25,561 bases of DNA from DATBGE01 sp036558125 (GTDB taxonomy: Bacteria; Gemmatimonadota; Gemmatimonadetes; Gemmatimonadales; GWC2-71-9), in assembly GCA_036558125.1 (NCBI GenBank), contig DATBGE010000042.1, positions 1 to 25,561 of the forward strand, in the 5' to 3' direction. The translations under genes were made by a program, and so were the position numbers. The notes below the pieces were generated by a model. The model ran no database searches, was not told where the DNA came from, and saw only the letters and a program-made list of their open reading frames with translations. Within the stretch, counting starts at the first letter, position 1. Every line of letters starts with the position of its first letter. This document shows positions 7,248-15,020 of the stretch, one piece after another.

Positions 7248-8015
7248 TCAAGGCTGCTCACCCAGCGTGCCCGGCATCCGGTCGCGGAAACGCCGGCTCA
7301 AGGTCAGGCGGGCTCCGCTCTCGAGCACGACGAGCTGATCCCCGTGAGACCAGGGCTCGAGATAGCGAATACGATCGAGATTGACGATCACGGTGCGGTG
7401 AATCCGGGCGAACCGGGCCGGGTCGAGGCGGGTCTCGACCAGCTTCAGCGTGCCGCGGACCAGATGCACGCCATCCTTGCCGTGCAGCTTGAGATAATTG
7501 CCGGCCGCCTCGATCCACTCGATCTCTTGGAGGGGCACCAGCCGGGAGCGGTCCCCTTCCTTGACCAGAAACCGCTCAAGCCGCGGACGGGAGCCGGCCT
7601 GTTCCAGCACCCGGTCGAGCCGCTCCGCCAGATCCTGGGAGCGTCCAGTGCCGAGCTGGTGCCGAGCACGCTCGACCGCCAGATCGAACCGGTCGGGCGC
7701 AACCGGCTTGAGCAGGTAGTCGAGCGCGCCCTTCTCAAAGGCCTGGACTGCATAGTGATCGTAGGCGGTGACGAAGATGACGTAGGGCAATGGCTCCCGG
7801 GTGACGGCGGCCAAAACTTCGAACCCATCCAGCTCCGGCATCTGGATATCGAGCAACACGAGGTCGGGCTTCGCGGCGTCTATCACCCGTACCGCCTCGC
7901 GACCATCGCCCGCTTCTCCGACCAGCTCCAGCGCGGGGTGCCGGGCGAGAAAGCTGCGAAGCTTGTCGCGGGCGAGCGGCTCGTCATCCACGATCACGGT
8001 TCGAATCGTCGTCAT
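7248..8015 (-). CDS. LytTR-family response regulator
   Basis: 255 residues. The receiver domain (about 4-120) has the acidic pocket D10-D11, the phospho-acceptor Asp56 in LLDIQMPELDG, the conserved Thr in IFVTAYDHYAV and the Lys in YLLKPV. The C-terminal LytTR DNA-binding domain (about 148-250) shows FLVKEGDRSRLVPLQEIEWIEAAGNYLKLH and ARIHRTVIVNLDRIRYL, diagnostic of this family, which binds direct-repeat promoter sites. It overlaps its kinase by four bases (ATGA), the kinase being first, so the two form a translationally coupled two-component pair. Its targets cannot be read; the neighbouring PQQ dehydrogenase just downstream on the same strand is one candidate or simply part of the transcript. 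Confidence 0.95.
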   Translation of the reverse strand: MTTIRTVIVDDEPLARDKLRSFLARHPALELVGEAGDGREAVRVIDAAKPDLVLLDIQMPELDGFEVLAAVTREPLPYVIFVTAYDHYAVQAFEKGALDYLLKPVAPDRFDLAVERARHQLGTGRSQDLAERLDRVLEQAGSRPRLERFLVKEGDRSRLVPLQEIEWIEAAGNYLKLHGKDGVHLVRGTLKLVETRLDPARFARIHRTVIVNLDRIRYLEPWSHGDQLVVLESGARLTLSRRFRDRMPGTLGEQP

Positions 8016-9109
8016 CGTCCGTTGCTCTCTCCCATCGTTCGAGCCGGCAATTCAACCGTTGCCGCAAGCCCACCCTCCGGCCGATTACTGAGTGAGAAAC
8101 TCCCTGCGTCCCCATAGAGCACGCGCAGCCGCTCCGAGGTGTTGGAGAGTCCGACTCCATTCTGTCCTGCTCCGGAGGGGTCGGTGAGGCCCGGGCCGTC
8201 GTCCACGACAGAGACGCGGAGCCGGTCACCGGAGCGGGAGGCCGTGATCATGACTTCGGCCGGACCGGCTCGTTTTGCGGCGCCATGACGGAGGGCATTC
8301 TCTACCAGAGGCTGCAGGATGAGCCGTGGCACCGCGAGATTGAGCGTCTCCGGCTGGATCTCCTGGCGAACCGTGAGCCGACCACCGAAGCGGAGCTGCA
8401 TCAACTCGAGGTACCAGCCCAGCCACTCGAGTTCACTGTGCAAAGGCGCCTCGGGGTCCGGGGTTCGGGCAAAGGTGAGACGTAACAGGTCCGAAAGCCG
8501 GCCCAGCATGCGATCGGCTGACTCCGGATCGCGATACATCAGTGAGGAGATGGCGTTCAGGGTATTGAACAGGAAGTGCGGCTGGAGCTGCGCTTCGAGT
8601 CGTTCGAGGCGGGCCCGGTTGAGCTCTGCAGCGAGCTGGGCCGCTTCGAGCTGACGCTGCCTGGACCTCTGGTAGTAGCGCCAGGCGTGGAGCACGCCGA
8701 TCAGGAAAGCCACATTCGGTCCGTTGATCGCGAACTCCATCGGGTAGCGGTACCGCATGATGCCGTAGTCGTAGGAGCCGAGGCCGGCCAGAGGGAAAAA
8801 CAGCAGGCGGCTTCCCCACATGAGCGTCGTGTGGACCAGGTCGGCAACAATGACCAGCACTGCGTAACCCGGAATCCGCCGGTACCAGCTCTCCCGCTCC
8901 AGGGGCCAGCGGTTCACCACCCAGACCAGCACGAGAAACACCAGCGCCATCGCGTAGGCGCCGGTAAGCTCCTCGATCAGGCGGGCCTGATAGGGGTAAT
9001 CGTGACCGCGGGCCAGATCGTCGAGGTGAGCATAGGCAAACTTCGACAGGCCGGCGAAGGTAAAGACTCCGAAGACCCCGAGAGAGAACCACCAGCGGCG
9101 TCGGCTCAT
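8012..9109 (-). CDS. LytS/YehU-type sensor histidine kinase
   Basis: 365 residues from the ATG at 9109. About four membrane helices occupy the first 140 residues (WWFSLGVFGVFTFAG; AYAMALVFLVLVWVV; YAVLVIVADLVHTTLMW; NVAFLIGVLHAW), with no sizeable external domain. A coiled linker rich in Glu, Ala and Arg leads to the His_kinase signature QLQPHFLFNTLNAISSLM with His178, then LILQPLVENALRHG and the ATP-binding DDGPGLTD and GVGLSNTSERL motifs. This is the kinase type that partners LytTR regulators, and the regulator overlaps its stop. The frame remains open to an ATG at 9256, but the extra 49 residues would include a peptide encoded by the ATTGCTG repeat array (ISNLQSAIGN), so the shorter start is preferred although it lacks a strong ribosome site. 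Confidence 0.9.
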   Translation of the reverse strand: MSRRRWWFSLGVFGVFTFAGLSKFAYAHLDDLARGHDYPYQARLIEELTGAYAMALVFLVLVWVVNRWPLERESWYRRIPGYAVLVIVADLVHTTLMWGSRLLFFPLAGLGSYDYGIMRYRYPMEFAINGPNVAFLIGVLHAWRYYQRSRQRQLEAAQLAAELNRARLERLEAQLQPHFLFNTLNAISSLMYRDPESADRMLGRLSDLLRLTFARTPDPEAPLHSELEWLGWYLELMQLRFGGRLTVRQEIQPETLNLAVPRLILQPLVENALRHGAAKRAGPAEVMITASRSGDRLRVSVVDDGPGLTDPSGAGQNGVGLSNTSERLRVLYGDAGSFSLSNRPEGGLAATVELPARTMGESNGR

Positions 9110-9199
9110 GCCGCGAATGTGGGGAGGGAAGGCTCGCCGCGCTACGGCTGCCGGGACGAGCGGGCTTTGTGCAGGGACGGGCGGGATATCAGGGACAGC

Positions 9200-9231
9200 A
9201 TTGCCGATTGCTGATTGCAGATTGCTGATTG
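9200..9231. repeat. Heptanucleotide array, unit ATTGCNG (about 4.6 copies)
   Basis: Units ATTGCCG, ATTGCTG, ATTGCAG, ATTGCTG and ATTG follow without gaps between the divergent LytS-type kinase and GMC genes. The word and orientation on the plus strand are the same as the array at 6632-6664. It sits inside an open frame extending the kinase upstream, which I take as non-coding. Confidence 0.9.
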
Positions 9232-9280
9232 ACCTGAAGGCGAGATTGATGGACATTCCGACGAGCTCTTAGACCACGCA

Positions 9281-9311
9281 ATCTTCAATCTGAAATCTTC
9301 AATCTTCAATT
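9281..9311. repeat. Heptanucleotide array, unit ATCTTCA (about 4.4 copies)
   Basis: Units ATCTTCA, ATCTGAA, ATCTTCA, ATCTTCA and ATT end seven bases before the GMC start codon, so the array occupies the place where a ribosome-binding site would be expected. The same word recurs at the far end of this operon (14961-15018). Confidence 0.9.
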
Positions 9312-9317
9312 CTCTGA

Positions 9318-11012
9318 ATGTCCTCCAATCCAGAGAACGAGACATACGACGTCTGCATCGTCGGGTCCGGCGCCGGCGGCGGGATGGCCGCCCACATGCT
9401 GACCACCGCAGGTGCCAAGGTCATCATGCTCGAAGCCGGCCCGATGTGGGACAACACCAAAGACTCGGCGATGCTGAAGTGGGCCTACGAGTCGCCCCGC
9501 CGTGGGATGAGCACCAAACAGCGCTCCTTCGGCGAGTTTGACGCCGGATTGGGCGGCTGGGACTTGCCCGGCGAGCCTTTTACCAGGGCGGACGGCACCG
9601 ACTTCAAGTGGTTCCGGCTCCGGATGCTGGGCGGCCGCACCAACCACTGGGGCCGGATCTCACTTCGCTTCGGGCCGGATGATTTTCGGCGGCACAGCAT
9701 TGACGGCCTGGGCGATGACTGGCCGATCAGTTACGACGACCTCAAGCCGTGGTACGACGAGGTAGACCGCCTCATAGGCTTGTTTGGCAGCGCCGAGGGG
9801 CTGCCTAACCATCCCGACGGCATCTTCCTCCCGCCACCGCGCCCGCGCTGCTACGAGCTGCTCGTCAAGCGCGCCTCCGACCAGCTGAAGATTCCCTGTA
9901 TTCCGGCGCGGCTTTCCATCCTGACCCGGCCCCTGAACGGGCGGGCAGGCTGTCACTACTGCGGCCAGTGCAGCCGGGGGTGCGCGGTGAATGCGAATTT
10001 CACCTCGCCGAACGTGCTGATCCTCCCCGCGCTTGCGACCGGACGATTGAAGCTGGTGACCGGTGCGATGGCGCGGGAGGTCACACTCGATCGAAGCGGG
10101 CGAGCCGATAGCGTGATCTACATCAACAAGGCGGATGGAAGCGAAGGGCGAGTCCGTGCCAGGATCATCGTTCTCGCTGCCAGCGCCTGTGAGACGGCTC
10201 GCATCCTGCTCAACTCGAAGTCTTCCGCCTTTCCTCAAGGTCTGGCCAACGGGAGTGGCGTCGTAGGGAAATACCTCACCGACACCACCGGCACCGACGT
10301 CTCGGGCTACATCCCTGCGATGGCGAACCACGTCCCCCACAATGAAGACGGGGTCGGAGGGGCTCACCTCTACATGCCGTGGTGGCTCGACAACAAGAGC
10401 CTCGATTTCCCCCGCGGATACCATATCGAGATCTGGGGTGGCCTGGGTGCTCCTGCGTACGGATTCATGGATGGGATCCAGGACTTCCCCTCGGGCGGAG
10501 GCTACGGCAAGCAACTCAAGTCGGACTACCGGAAGTACTACGGCGCTACTATCGGCTTCTCAGGCCGGGGAGAACAGATCCCCAACGAACATTGCTACTG
10601 CGAGCTCGATCCAGAGGTAGTGGACCGCTGGGGCATTCCAGTGCTGCGCTTCCACTGGAAGTGGACCGACTACGAGCTGAATCAGGTCAAGCACATGCAG
10701 CAGACGTTCCGCGCCCTGATCGACCAGATGGGTGGCCAGGTCCAGTCCCCGATGCCATCCAGGGAAAAGGGCTACGGCATCGCCATCGGCGGCTCGATCA
10801 TCCATGAACTTGGCACGGTGCGGATGGGAAAAGATCCCGGCACCTCGGCGCTCAATTCCTATTGCCAGGCCCACGATGTGAAGAATCTCTTCGTCACGGA
10901 CGGAGGGGCTTTTGTCTCCCAGGCCGACAAGAACCCGACCTGGACCATCCTGGCGCTTTCCATGCGGGCCAGCGACTACATCGTCAGGGAGAGGAAAGCG
11001 GGGAGGCTGTAG
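9318..11012 (+). CDS. GMC-family FAD-dependent sugar dehydrogenase, large subunit
   Basis: 564 residues. The FAD fold begins at VCIVGSGAGGGMAAHML (about 12-28), with the acidic LEAGP end of strand 2. RMLGGRTNHWGRISLRF is the GMC flavin-attachment region. At the C-terminus, IHELGTVRMG places the catalytic His at 496 and NPTWTILAL places its partner Asn at 539. Cysteines C212-x2-C215-x2-C218-x3-C222 form a cluster-like pattern, recalling the iron-sulfur site of bacterial FAD-glucose dehydrogenases. The following gene encodes the matching small subunit, so the pair probably acts in the periplasm on a sugar or glycoside and passes electrons to a cytochrome; the large subunit has no signal and would be co-exported. 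Substrate inferred only. No clear Shine-Dalgarno sequence precedes the ATG. Confidence 0.9.
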   Translation: MSSNPENETYDVCIVGSGAGGGMAAHMLTTAGAKVIMLEAGPMWDNTKDSAMLKWAYESPRRGMSTKQRSFGEFDAGLGGWDLPGEPFTRADGTDFKWFRLRMLGGRTNHWGRISLRFGPDDFRRHSIDGLGDDWPISYDDLKPWYDEVDRLIGLFGSAEGLPNHPDGIFLPPPRPRCYELLVKRASDQLKIPCIPARLSILTRPLNGRAGCHYCGQCSRGCAVNANFTSPNVLILPALATGRLKLVTGAMAREVTLDRSGRADSVIYINKADGSEGRVRARIIVLAASACETARILLNSKSSAFPQGLANGSGVVGKYLTDTTGTDVSGYIPAMANHVPHNEDGVGGAHLYMPWWLDNKSLDFPRGYHIEIWGGLGAPAYGFMDGIQDFPSGGGYGKQLKSDYRKYYGATIGFSGRGEQIPNEHCYCELDPEVVDRWGIPVLRFHWKWTDYELNQVKHMQQTFRALIDQMGGQVQSPMPSREKGYGIAIGGSIIHELGTVRMGKDPGTSALNSYCQAHDVKNLFVTDGGAFVSQADKNPTWTILALSMRASDYIVRERKAGRL

Positions 11013-11014
11013 GA

Positions 11015-11090
11015 AATGGCGGAATGGTGAATGGCGGAATGGTGAATGGGAGAACGGGAGAGCGGGAGAACGGGAGAAAGGGAGAACGGG
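11015..11090. repeat. Two adjoining tandem arrays: AATGGCGG/AATGGTG and GGGAGAAC words
   Basis: Right after the GMC stop, the units AATGGCGG, AATGGTG, AATGGCGG, AATGGTG and AATGG run from 11015. An 8-bp array follows at 11048-11090: GGGAGAAC, GGGAGAGC, GGGAGAAC, GGGAGAAA, GGGAGAAC, GGG. Together they fill most of the 96-base gap before the small-subunit gene. I see no gene or terminator in the gap. Confidence 0.9.
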
Positions 11091-11108
11091 ATTGACTAAC
11101 GGAGCCAT

Positions 11109-11696
11109 ATGACTGACCTGAGTCGTCGCGAAGCATTGCAACTGATGGCCGGGATCCCCCTTCTCATTTCAGGGGTATCCCCTGAAACCGTGCGACGCGC
11201 GACCGCCTTCGCACGAACTGCGATGGCGGATCCCGAAGCGGCTCCGCTTTTCTTCACGGCCCACGAATGGGAGACCGTGCGGATCCTCGTTGACCTGATC
11301 ATCCCGCGCGATGATCGCTCGGGAAGCGCCACCGATGCCGGCGTGCCCGAGTTCATGGATTTCATTCTGAATGATCAGCCCGACATGCAGGATTCGATGC
11401 GTGGTGGCCTGGCCTGGCTCGACAACGAATGCCGCGACCGATTCGGCAAGACCTTCGTGGACTGCAGCGATACTCAGCGGGCGGCGGTGCTGGATGCGAT
11501 CGCCTGGCCGGCGAAGGCACGACCAGAGCTGAGCAATGGCGTCGAGTTCTTCAATCAAATCCGAGACCTGACCGCCTCCGGGTTTTTCTCCAGCAAGGTG
11601 GGCGTCGAGGACCTGCAATATCTCGGCAACAGGGTCGTAGCCGAGTGGACCGGCTGTCCGCCGGAGGCGCTGGCACGCCTCGGAGTGCATTACTAG
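11109..11696 (+). CDS. Gluconate 2-dehydrogenase subunit 3-family protein (small subunit of the GMC dehydrogenase), Tat signal
   Basis: 195 residues. The N-terminus LSRREALQLMAGIPLLISGV carries a twin-arginine motif followed by a hydrophobic core, so the folded GMC/small-subunit complex could be exported together. The body matches the subunit 3 family: FFTAHEWETVRILVDLIIPRDDRSGSATDAGVPEFMDFIL, then a helical region with DDQ/RGGLAWLDNECRDRFGKTF-type spacing, and a C-terminal GFFSSKVGVEDLQYLGN. In characterised FAD-dependent sugar dehydrogenases the small subunit is needed for export and folding of the catalytic one. GGAG four bases before the ATG supports this start. It follows the GMC gene in the same direction, separated only by tandem repeats. 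Confidence 0.88.
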   Translation: MTDLSRREALQLMAGIPLLISGVSPETVRRATAFARTAMADPEAAPLFFTAHEWETVRILVDLIIPRDDRSGSATDAGVPEFMDFILNDQPDMQDSMRGGLAWLDNECRDRFGKTFVDCSDTQRAAVLDAIAWPAKARPELSNGVEFFNQIRDLTASGFFSSKVGVEDLQYLGNRVVAEWTGCPPEALARLGVHY

Positions 11697-11729
11697 ACAA
11701 GAGCCGCGGAGCGGCGAGAGATTCCAGCA

Positions 11730-12965
11730 ATGCCTCCTTTGGGAATCGGCTTCATCGGGAGCGGGTTCAACGCTCGCTTTCATATGCTCGCCTTCCAGGG
11801 TGTGCGCGACGCGAACGTGCTCGGGGTCTGGAGCCCGAACGCAAAGCACGCCGCCGCAGGCGCCGCCACTGCGCGTCAGCTCGACATTGGCCAGGCTCGC
11901 CCCTACGGCTCAATCGGCGAGATGGTAGCCGACCCCGCCATCGATGCGATCTGGCTCTGCGGCGCCAACCATGCCCGGATCGAGAATATCGAGGAGATGG
12001 TAGATCCCGTCATGCGGGGACACGCCGAACTGGTGGGCGTCGCATGCGAGAAACCGCTGGCCCGTAACGTCGCCGAGGCGAAGCGGGTGACCGAGCTGGT
12101 GAAACGGGCTGGCGTGGCGCACGGGTATCTCGAAAACCAGGTCTTCGCCCCTCCGGTGGAACAGGGCAAGGCGCTGCTTTGGGGACGCGGTGCCTCGACC
12201 ACCGGGAGACCCTACCTTGCCCGCGCGGCCGAGGAGCATAGCGGTCCTCACACCCCCTGGTTCTGGCAGGGCAAGTTACAGGGCGGCGGCGTGCTGAACG
12301 ACATGATGTGCCACTCGGCACTGGTGGTGCACTTTCTGTTGACCAAGCCGGGGTCTCCGTTGAGCACCGTCAAACCGGTGCGCATCACCGGTCATATCGC
12401 GAGCCTCAAATGGACGCGCCCGGAGTACGCGAAGCGGCTGCAGAAGGCGATGGGCAGAGAGGTGGATTACACCAGGCAGCCCGCGGAGGATTTCGCCAGC
12501 GTCACGATCGCGTTCGAGACCGAGGAAGGAAACGAGATTCTGGGCGAAGCAACCACCTCGTGGAGCTTCGTGGGTCCCGGTCTCAGACTTTCCGCCGAGT
12601 TGCTGGGCCCCGAGTACTCGATGTCATGGAACAGCCTCGACGCCGGCCTCAAGGTCTTCTTCAGTCGCGAAGTGAAGGGCAAAGCCGGCGAAGATCTGGT
12701 CGAGAAACAGAACGCCGAGACCGGCCAGATGCCGGTCGTGGCGAATGAAGCCTCACTCTACGGCTACGAGGCGGAGAATCGGCATTTCGTCCGGGTCTTT
12801 CAGGGGAAGGAGTCTCCCCGACTTACGTTCGACGATGGTCTCCAGGTTGTCCGCCTGCTGATGGCTGCCTACATGAGCGCCGAGCAGGGACGCACGGTGA
12901 ACTTTCCTCCCCGGGGACTGGACTCCTTCGTGCCCGCTGTCGCGCGAGGAACCTGGCGTCCATGA
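11730..12965 (+). CDS. Gfo/Idh/MocA-family oxidoreductase
   Basis: 411 residues. The N-terminal Rossmann fold starts IGFIGSGFNARFHMLAFQGV, binding NAD(P). CEKPLARNVAEAK contains the family's Glu-Lys-Pro (107-109), whose Lys takes part in catalysis, and GGGVLNDMMCHSALVVHFLL contains the conserved Asp-x3-His of the substrate side. The protein is slightly longer than the usual 330-390. There is no signal peptide, so it is likely cytoplasmic. Members oxidise or reduce sugars and inositols or rearrange keto sugars by transient redox. Set 33 bases after the dehydrogenase small subunit and overlapping the aldolase/SDR gene by four bases (ATGA), it probably processes the sugar formed by the upstream dehydrogenase. 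Exact substrate unknown. Confidence 0.9.
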   Translation: MPPLGIGFIGSGFNARFHMLAFQGVRDANVLGVWSPNAKHAAAGAATARQLDIGQARPYGSIGEMVADPAIDAIWLCGANHARIENIEEMVDPVMRGHAELVGVACEKPLARNVAEAKRVTELVKRAGVAHGYLENQVFAPPVEQGKALLWGRGASTTGRPYLARAAEEHSGPHTPWFWQGKLQGGGVLNDMMCHSALVVHFLLTKPGSPLSTVKPVRITGHIASLKWTRPEYAKRLQKAMGREVDYTRQPAEDFASVTIAFETEEGNEILGEATTSWSFVGPGLRLSAELLGPEYSMSWNSLDAGLKVFFSREVKGKAGEDLVEKQNAETGQMPVVANEASLYGYEAENRHFVRVFQGKESPRLTFDDGLQVVRLLMAAYMSAEQGRTVNFPPRGLDSFVPAVARGTWRP

Positions 12966-14950
12966 AGAGTCTCTGGAGCGACAAAGAGGCCGGGGAGCAT
13001 GAAGGAGATCCGCTCCGGCTCCGGGTCTACACCTCTCGACTGCTGGGCCAGGAGCCTTCGCTCGTTCTCCACGGCGGCGGCAACACCTCCGTAAAAGCCA
13101 CCGCGACGACCCTCTTCGGTGATCGGGAAGACCTGCTCTACATCAAAGGGAGCGGGTGGGATCTCGCTACGATCGAGGCGGCCGGATTCGCGCCGGTTCG
13201 GCTTCAGGTGCTGACCCGGATGGCCGAGCTGTCTCGGCTCACCGATACCGAGATGGTGCGCGCCCAGCGAGCCGCGATGACCGACCCGGGCGCTCCAACA
13301 CCGTCGGTCGAAGCGATCCTTCACGCCATCATCCCGTTCACGTTCGTAGATCACACCCACGCCGACGCCGTTGTCGCGATCAGTAATACCCCCGGCGGGG
13401 AAGACCGGATCCGCGAGGTCTATCGGGATCGAGTGCTGGTGGTGCCGTATGTCATGCCCGGATTCATCCTGGCGCGAAAGGTCTTCGAGCTGAGCCGGGG
13501 ACTCGACTGGTCGCGCTACGAAGGGATGGTTCTGCTGCATCACGGGATTTTCAGCTGGGGCAACGATGCTCGCGCCAGCTACGAGCGGATGATCGAGCTG
13601 GTGACGTCGGCCGAAGACTATCTCCAGAAGAAGAAGGCCTGGACGGCGGTCCGTCGGGTAACCTCATCCACGGTTCATGGAGTCAACGGAGTGGAGTTGG
13701 AGCTCGCTCGGCTTCGTCGTGAAGCGTCGCTGCTGCGGGGTGCTCCGATGATTGCGACCCTCGACGACAGTCCCGAAGCCGCAGGGTTTGCCGGGCAGCC
13801 GGAGATTGCCTCGATCGCATCTCGAGGCCCCCTGACCCCGGACCACGTAATTCGGACCAAGCTCACACCCCTGGTCCTGAACGGGGGCAATATGGGCTCG
13901 ATGGCGGCTTTCGCCACGGCATACCGCGAGTACTTCGCCCGGCACGCGACGCCGGATGTAGAGCCGCTCGATCCGGCACCTCGCTGGATCGTGTGGCCCG
14001 GAGTGGGCACCGTGGCATTGGGGCCAGGTGCGAAGGATGCCGCCATTGCCAGCGACATCGTGCGCCATACCGGGCGGGCCATTCAATGGGCCGAGGCCTT
14101 GGGAGGCTGGAGAGCGCTACCGGAGGACGATTTGTTCGAGGTCGAGTACTGGGAGCTGGAACAGGCCAAACTCAAAGCCGCCGCTTCTTCTCCGCCGTTT
14201 CAGGGAAAGATTGCGCTGGTGACCGGTGCCGCGAGCGGGATCGGGCTCGCCACCGCCGAGATGCTGCACCGCCAAGGCGCCGCCGTAACTGGGCTCGACA
14301 TCAACCCCGCGGTGATCCGGGTGCTTAAGAAGCCGGGGCTCCTGGGCCTGACCTGCGACGTCACCGATGGCGCCGCCCTCAAGGAGGCGGTCGAGACCGC
14401 GATCCGGCAATTCGGGGGACTCGACATCGTGGTCAGCAACGCCGGCATCTTCTCTCCCAGCGAGCGACTGGAGGACTTGAGCGACGTGAACTGGGAGCGG
14501 AGCCTCACACTCAATCTGACCAGCCACCGGATGCTTCTCGAGCTGGTGATTCCCTATCTCCGTCTGGGCTTCGATCCCACCATCATCGTCAACGCGTCCA
14601 AAAACGTCCCTGCTCCGGGACCGGGAGCGGGCGCCTACTCCGTGGCCAAAGCCGGTCTGACCCAGCTGGCGCGCGTCGCGGCGCTCGAGCTCGCGAAGGA
14701 TGGTATCCGGGTCAACATCCTGCACCCTCACGCCGTGTTCGACACTGCGGCCTGGACCCAGGAGGTCCTCGAGGCTCGGGCCAGGAACTACGGCATCACG
14801 GTCGATCAGTACAAGCGCAACAACCTGCTCGGCGTCGAAGTCACGTCTCAAGACGTCGCAGCGCTGGTCTGTGCGATGGCCGGCCCTGCCTTTGCCAAGA
14901 CGACCGGGGCGCAGGTGCCGGTGGACGGGGGGAGCGATCGGGTGATTTAG
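12962..14950 (+). CDS. Bifunctional class II aldolase / short-chain dehydrogenase (rhamnulose-1-phosphate aldolase/dehydrogenase type)
   Basis: 662 residues with two fused enzymes. Residues about 20-245 are a class II aldolase: SLVLHGGGNTSVK near the start, the zinc-binding pair His131/His133 in VDHTHADAV, and LLHHGIFSWG with His193/His194. Residues about 413-655 are a classical SDR: TGAASGIG from Thr421, NAGIF, and the catalytic Tyr559-x3-Lys563 in YSVAKAGL. This architecture is known from bifunctional rhamnulose-phosphate aldolase/lactaldehyde dehydrogenase proteins of about 680-700 residues. They cleave a ketose 1-phosphate into dihydroxyacetone phosphate and an aldehyde, which the SDR half oxidises or reduces. 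No rhamnose kinase or isomerase is nearby, so the actual substrate may be another keto sugar. ATGA overlap with the preceding gene. Confidence 0.9.
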   Translation: MKSLWSDKEAGEHEGDPLRLRVYTSRLLGQEPSLVLHGGGNTSVKATATTLFGDREDLLYIKGSGWDLATIEAAGFAPVRLQVLTRMAELSRLTDTEMVRAQRAAMTDPGAPTPSVEAILHAIIPFTFVDHTHADAVVAISNTPGGEDRIREVYRDRVLVVPYVMPGFILARKVFELSRGLDWSRYEGMVLLHHGIFSWGNDARASYERMIELVTSAEDYLQKKKAWTAVRRVTSSTVHGVNGVELELARLRREASLLRGAPMIATLDDSPEAAGFAGQPEIASIASRGPLTPDHVIRTKLTPLVLNGGNMGSMAAFATAYREYFARHATPDVEPLDPAPRWIVWPGVGTVALGPGAKDAAIASDIVRHTGRAIQWAEALGGWRALPEDDLFEVEYWELEQAKLKAAASSPPFQGKIALVTGAASGIGLATAEMLHRQGAAVTGLDINPAVIRVLKKPGLLGLTCDVTDGAALKEAVETAIRQFGGLDIVVSNAGIFSPSERLEDLSDVNWERSLTLNLTSHRMLLELVIPYLRLGFDPTIIVNASKNVPAPGPGAGAYSVAKAGLTQLARVAALELAKDGIRVNILHPHAVFDTAAWTQEVLEARARNYGITVDQYKRNNLLGVEVTSQDVAALVCAMAGPAFAKTTGAQVPVDGGSDRVI

Positions 14951-14960
14951 GGACTGAAAA

Positions 14961-15018
14961 TCTGAAGATTGCAGGAGGATTGAAGATTGCAGAAATCTGC
15001 AATCTTCAATCTTCAATT
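14961..15018. repeat. Inverted repeat built from 7-bp words between convergent genes; possible bidirectional terminator
   Basis: The arms 14978-14993 and 14996-15011 are perfect 16-base reverse complements (GATTGAAGATTGCAGA on the left) with a two-base centre. The right side reads CAATCTT, CAATCTT, CAATT, and the left holds GATTGAA and GATTGCA, so the arms are made from the same heptamer word as the array at 9281-9311. It fills the 70-base gap between the stops of the aldolase/SDR gene and phosphoglucomutase. The perfect stem could end transcription from both sides, though no long T-run follows. Confidence 0.8.
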
Positions 15019-15020
15019 CC

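Noticed and set aside
7218..8117. 299-residue open frame antisense to the LytTR regulator
   Set aside because: The opposite strand is a clear two-domain response regulator; no recognisable motif in this frame.
9110..9256. Upstream extension of the LytS-type kinase
   Set aside because: It would translate the ATTGCTG array and a proline-rich stretch before the first membrane helix; more likely non-coding.
11015..11090. Repeat arrays considered as a CRISPR
   Set aside because: Units of 7-8 bases without spacers and no cas gene nearby; simple tandem repeats.
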